This document shows positions 61,773-64,000 of a stretch of 64,000 nt of DNA, piece by piece (the first letter of the stretch is position 1; every line of letters starts with the position of its first letter). The notes beneath the pieces were generated by a model. That model did no database searches and was not told the DNA's origin. It worked only from the letters and a program-made list of their open reading frames with translations. Both the position numbers and the translations under genes were made by a program. The DNA comes from Stutzerimonas stutzeri (GTDB lineage: Bacteria; Pseudomonadota; Gammaproteobacteria; Pseudomonadales; Pseudomonadaceae): NCBI RefSeq assembly GCF_000590475.1, contig NZ_CP007441.1, positions 4,222,660-4,286,659 on the forward strand, in the 5' to 3' direction.

Positions 61773-62627
61773 TCAGGCCTGAATGGAACCCTTGAGCTTG
61801 TTCATCGCATTCTTTTCAAGCTGCCGGATCCGCTCTGCAGATACACCGTACTTGGCGGCGAGATCATGCAGGGTCGCCTTGTTGTCACTCAGCCAGCGCT
61901 GCTGCAGGATATCCCGGCTACGTTCGTCCAGGGTGTCCAGCGCCTCGTGCAGGCTGGAATTGGAATTGTCGCTCCAGTCCGCATCCTCGAGTTGCCGCGC
62001 CGGATCGTAACGGTGATCTTCAAGGTAATGTGCAGGCGACTGGTAGGCGCTGTCGTCATCGGCATCGGCGGACGGATCGAAGGCCATGTCGTGTCCGGTC
62101 AGGCGGCTTTCCATCTCGCGCACCTCACGCGCTTCAACGCCGAGGCTGTCGGCAACCCGCTCGACCTCGTCGTTGTTCAGCCAGGCCAGACGCTTCTTCT
62201 GGCTGCGCAGATTGAAGAACAGCTTGCGCTGCGCCTTGGTCGTGGCGACCTTGACGATGCGCCAGTTGCGCAGAATGAATTCGTGAATCTCAGCTTTGAT
62301 CCAATGCACGGCGAAAGACACCAGGCGCACACCCATTTCCGGGTTGAAGCGCTTGACCGCTTTCATCAAGCCGACATTGCCTTCCTGGATCAGGTCGGAC
62401 TGCGCCAGGCCATAGCCCGAATAACTGCGAGCGATGTGCACGACGAAACGCAGGTGAGCAAGCACCATCTGACGCGCGGCCTCGAGATCCTGGTTATAAA
62501 ACAGGCGCTCTGCCAAGTCGCGTTCCTGCTCGACCGTAAGCAGCGGAATGCTGTTAACCGTCTGCACATAGGCCTCGAGATTGCCTCCCGGAACCAGCGC
62601 TTGAACAGGTTGCAGATTAGTTGTCAT
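61773..62627 (-). CDS. rpoH: RNA polymerase heat-shock sigma factor (sigma-32)
   Basis: 284 residues. Region 2 motifs: HLRFVVHIARSYSGYGL, DLIQEGNVGLMKAVKRF and VSFAVHWIKAEIHEFILRNW. The RpoH box (QRKLFFNLRSQKKRL) is intact, and region 4 ends with the helix-turn-helix TLHDLAAKYGVSAERIRQLEKNAMNKL. It directs chaperone and protease genes and is itself controlled at translation and by FtsH. The order ftsE-ftsX-rpoH is conserved. Confidence 0.97.
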   Translation of the reverse strand: MTTNLQPVQALVPGGNLEAYVQTVNSIPLLTVEQERDLAERLFYNQDLEAARQMVLAHLRFVVHIARSYSGYGLAQSDLIQEGNVGLMKAVKRFNPEMGVRLVSFAVHWIKAEIHEFILRNWRIVKVATTKAQRKLFFNLRSQKKRLAWLNNDEVERVADSLGVEAREVREMESRLTGHDMAFDPSADADDDSAYQSPAHYLEDHRYDPARQLEDADWSDNSNSSLHEALDTLDERSRDILQQRWLSDNKATLHDLAAKYGVSAERIRQLEKNAMNKLKGSIQA

Positions 62628-62655
62628 GCAGATCCTCCGATAATGAAGCTGCAGC

Positions 62656-62683
62656 AGTTTAGCACTGCCGACTGAGACTGCAA
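62656..62683 (-). promoter_or_regulatory. Sigma-70 promoter of rpoH
   Basis: On the minus strand TTGCAG (62683-62678) and TAAACT (62661-62656) are 16 bases apart, 29 bases before the ATG. Confidence 0.6.
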
Positions 62684-62737
62684 GTCTATGGAAAAGTTTC
62701 CTTACAGCTAATAAAAACGATACATATCAATAGTTTA

Positions 62738-63748
62738 TCAACGCGGGGCGAGCTCACTAAGATGTCTCGCGACCGCTAGCCAGGCACCGATGTAGCCCAG
62801 AAGCAAGGCGCCAAGCACCAGTGACAAGCCGTCTTCGGCCGGAACCCCAGCCAAGCCGAAATCGCTACCATACAAGCCGGCTAGCCCAACAACCGCCTCG
62901 TTCAGCCAGCCAAGCCCGTAAGCCAGCAGCAACCAGGCGATCAAGCCGGCGCCCAACCCGTACAAGGCACCCATATAAAGGAAGGGACGACGCACGTAAC
63001 CGTCGGTGCCCCCTACCAGCTTGACCACTTCAATCTCGGTCCGGCGGTTTTCGATGTGCAGACGAATGGTGTTGCCGATCACCAGCAGTAGCGTCGCGAT
63101 CAGCAACAGGCTGAGGCCAAAGACGAAACGATCGCCCAGTTTGAGTATGGCGCTCAGCCGTTCGACCCAGAGCAGGTCCAGCTGTGCCTGCTCCACGCCT
63201 GGCAGCTCTGCCAGGCGCTGACGCAGGGCTTCAAGGTTGTCGCGGTCGACCTCGCTTGGGGTCACCAGGATCACGCCGGGCAATGGATTTTCCGGAAGTT
63301 CGCGTAGGGCCTCGCCAAGCCCGGATAATTGCTGGAATTCCTCTAACGCCTGCTCGCGGCTGATCCAGCTGGCCTCTGATACATCCGGCATCGCCAGGAT
63401 CTGCTCGCGAAGCGCCTGGCCTCGCTGCGCATCCACGTCGAGCTGCATGAACAGTGAAATCTGTGCCGCGCGCTGCCAGGACCCGCCGAGCCGCTCGACA
63501 TTGTCCAGCAACAGTGCCAGGCCCATGGGCAAGCTCAACGCCACCGCCATGACCAGACAGGTGAAGAAGCTGCCGATCGGCTGTTTGATCAGACGACCAA
63601 CGCTGTCAACCACGCTGGCTCGGTGACTTTCCAGCCAGGCATGGAATAGCGTCTTGAAGTCCGGCTCGTTGCTTCCGGGCTGCTCGGGCTTGTTGCGTAC
63701 GCCACCGGCGCGCTCCGCCGGGTTCGGGTTTTGCTCGGGCGCGCTCAT
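62738..63748 (-). CDS. ftsX: Cell-division ABC transporter subunit FtsX
   Basis: 336 residues. With FtsE it forms a divisome complex that activates periplasmic amidases rather than transporting a substrate. The N-terminal ~60 residues are cytoplasmic and Pro/Asn-rich. Membrane helix 1 (FTCLVMAVALSLPMGLALLL) is followed by a periplasmic loop and three more helices near 210-330. GNTIRLHIENRRTEIEVVKLVGGTDGYVRRPFL is a family signature. It starts in an ATGA overlap with ftsE. Confidence 0.95.
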   Translation of the reverse strand: MSAPEQNPNPAERAGGVRNKPEQPGSNEPDFKTLFHAWLESHRASVVDSVGRLIKQPIGSFFTCLVMAVALSLPMGLALLLDNVERLGGSWQRAAQISLFMQLDVDAQRGQALREQILAMPDVSEASWISREQALEEFQQLSGLGEALRELPENPLPGVILVTPSEVDRDNLEALRQRLAELPGVEQAQLDLLWVERLSAILKLGDRFVFGLSLLLIATLLLVIGNTIRLHIENRRTEIEVVKLVGGTDGYVRRPFLYMGALYGLGAGLIAWLLLAYGLGWLNEAVVGLAGLYGSDFGLAGVPAEDGLSLVLGALLLGYIGAWLAVARHLSELAPR

Positions 63749-64000
63749 CGGGCTGCCTCCCCATCACCAATCAATCGACCGCGCTGCAGCGTGAGCATCC
63801 GGTGACGCATGCGGGCAATCAGCGCCAGGTCATGGCTGGCAATCAGAACGGTCGTGCCGAGGCGATTGATGTCTTCGAATACACCCATGATTTCTGCTGC
63901 CAGCCGCGGGTCGAGGTTGCCGGTCGGCTCGTCGGCGAGTAGCAGTGCCGGACGATGCACCACGGCGCGAGCGATGCCGACGCGTTGCTGCTGCCCAGTC
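63745..64000 (-). CDS. ftsE: Cell-division ABC ATPase FtsE, C-terminal part only
   Basis: Partial; the N-terminal part lies beyond the right edge. The visible ~84 residues show the end of the ABC signature (TGQQQRVGIARA), Walker B ALLLADEPTGNLDP, and the switch-histidine strand TVLIASHDLALI. It ends RGRLIGDGEAAR. FtsE partners FtsX at the divisome; the genes overlap by 4 bases. Confidence 0.95.
   Translation of the reverse strand, partial: TGQQQRVGIARAVVHRPALLLADEPTGNLDPRLAAEIMGVFEDINRLGTTVLIASHDLALIARMRHRMLTLQRGRLIGDGEAAR

Overview
The window is a typical stretch of a Pseudomonas chromosome, most like the P. stutzeri (Stutzerimonas) / P. putida side of the genus. The reasons are the gene order, which follows the P. 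aeruginosa PAO1 block from ftsEX-rpoH through metXW, pilTU, pyrBC, the pilGHIJK-chpABC chemosensory cluster, bioA, mexAB-oprM/ttgABC to metF and ahcY, and the GC-rich codon use. There are no rRNA or tRNA genes, no prophage, no CRISPR array and no complete insertion sequence. Assignments come from reading the translated sequences and from knowledge of the families; no database search was run.

Layout. 1-1142: start of a YadGH-type ABC exporter (permease cut by the window edge). 1501-4590: ligB and small envelope proteins. 4909-6162: CPA1 Na+/H+ antiporter. 6181-8772: methyl cycle (ahcY behind an SAH riboswitch, then metF). 9009-10600: RhlE-type RNA helicase whose C-terminal tail is split by a frameshift. 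10694-16434: RND efflux pump (oprM/ttgC, ttgB, ttgA). 16649-17825: yceI and a cytochrome b561. 17991-20205: bioA and rsmE. 20271-33486: the Pil-Chp chemosensory system that drives type IV pili. 33723-39695: gshB, tonB3, algH, ruvX, pyrR, pyrB and the inactive dihydroorotase pyrC'. 39749-42874: an accessory cassette (tandem TM2 protein; radical-SAM protein plus UdgX-like protein behind a LexA box). 42875-47618: pilU, pilT, yggS, proC, a MITE-like element and yggT. 47739-49700: dynamin-like GTPase. 49780-54111: metX, metW, DUF4426, rdgB, hemW, DUF3392. 54299-58139: DUF1329, trmB, thiG, thiS, DUF423. 58209-64000: mtgA, a CHASE-containing hybrid histidine kinase, rpoH, ftsX and the end of ftsE.

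How the genes work together. PilJ signals through PilI/ChpC to the giant kinase ChpA, is adapted by PilK and ChpB, and ChpA phosphorylates PilG and PilH, which act on the motors; the retraction ATPases PilT and PilU are encoded 9 kb away. AhcY and MetF sit together in S-adenosylhomocysteine and methyl recycling, and MetX/MetW start methionine synthesis. PyrR-PyrB-PyrC' form the pyrimidine unit. TtgABC exports toxic compounds.

Points of most interest: (1) a strong LexA box before a radical-SAM/UdgX gene pair in which the UdgX domain has lost the histidine that defines the family; (2) a 270-bp element with 33-nt terminal inverted repeats and two internal perfect stems placed exactly between the proC stop codon and the yggT ribosome binding site; (3) a TtgR-type operator in front of ttgA with no repressor gene beside it; (4) the rhlE frameshift; (5) a stand-alone dynamin-family GTPase.
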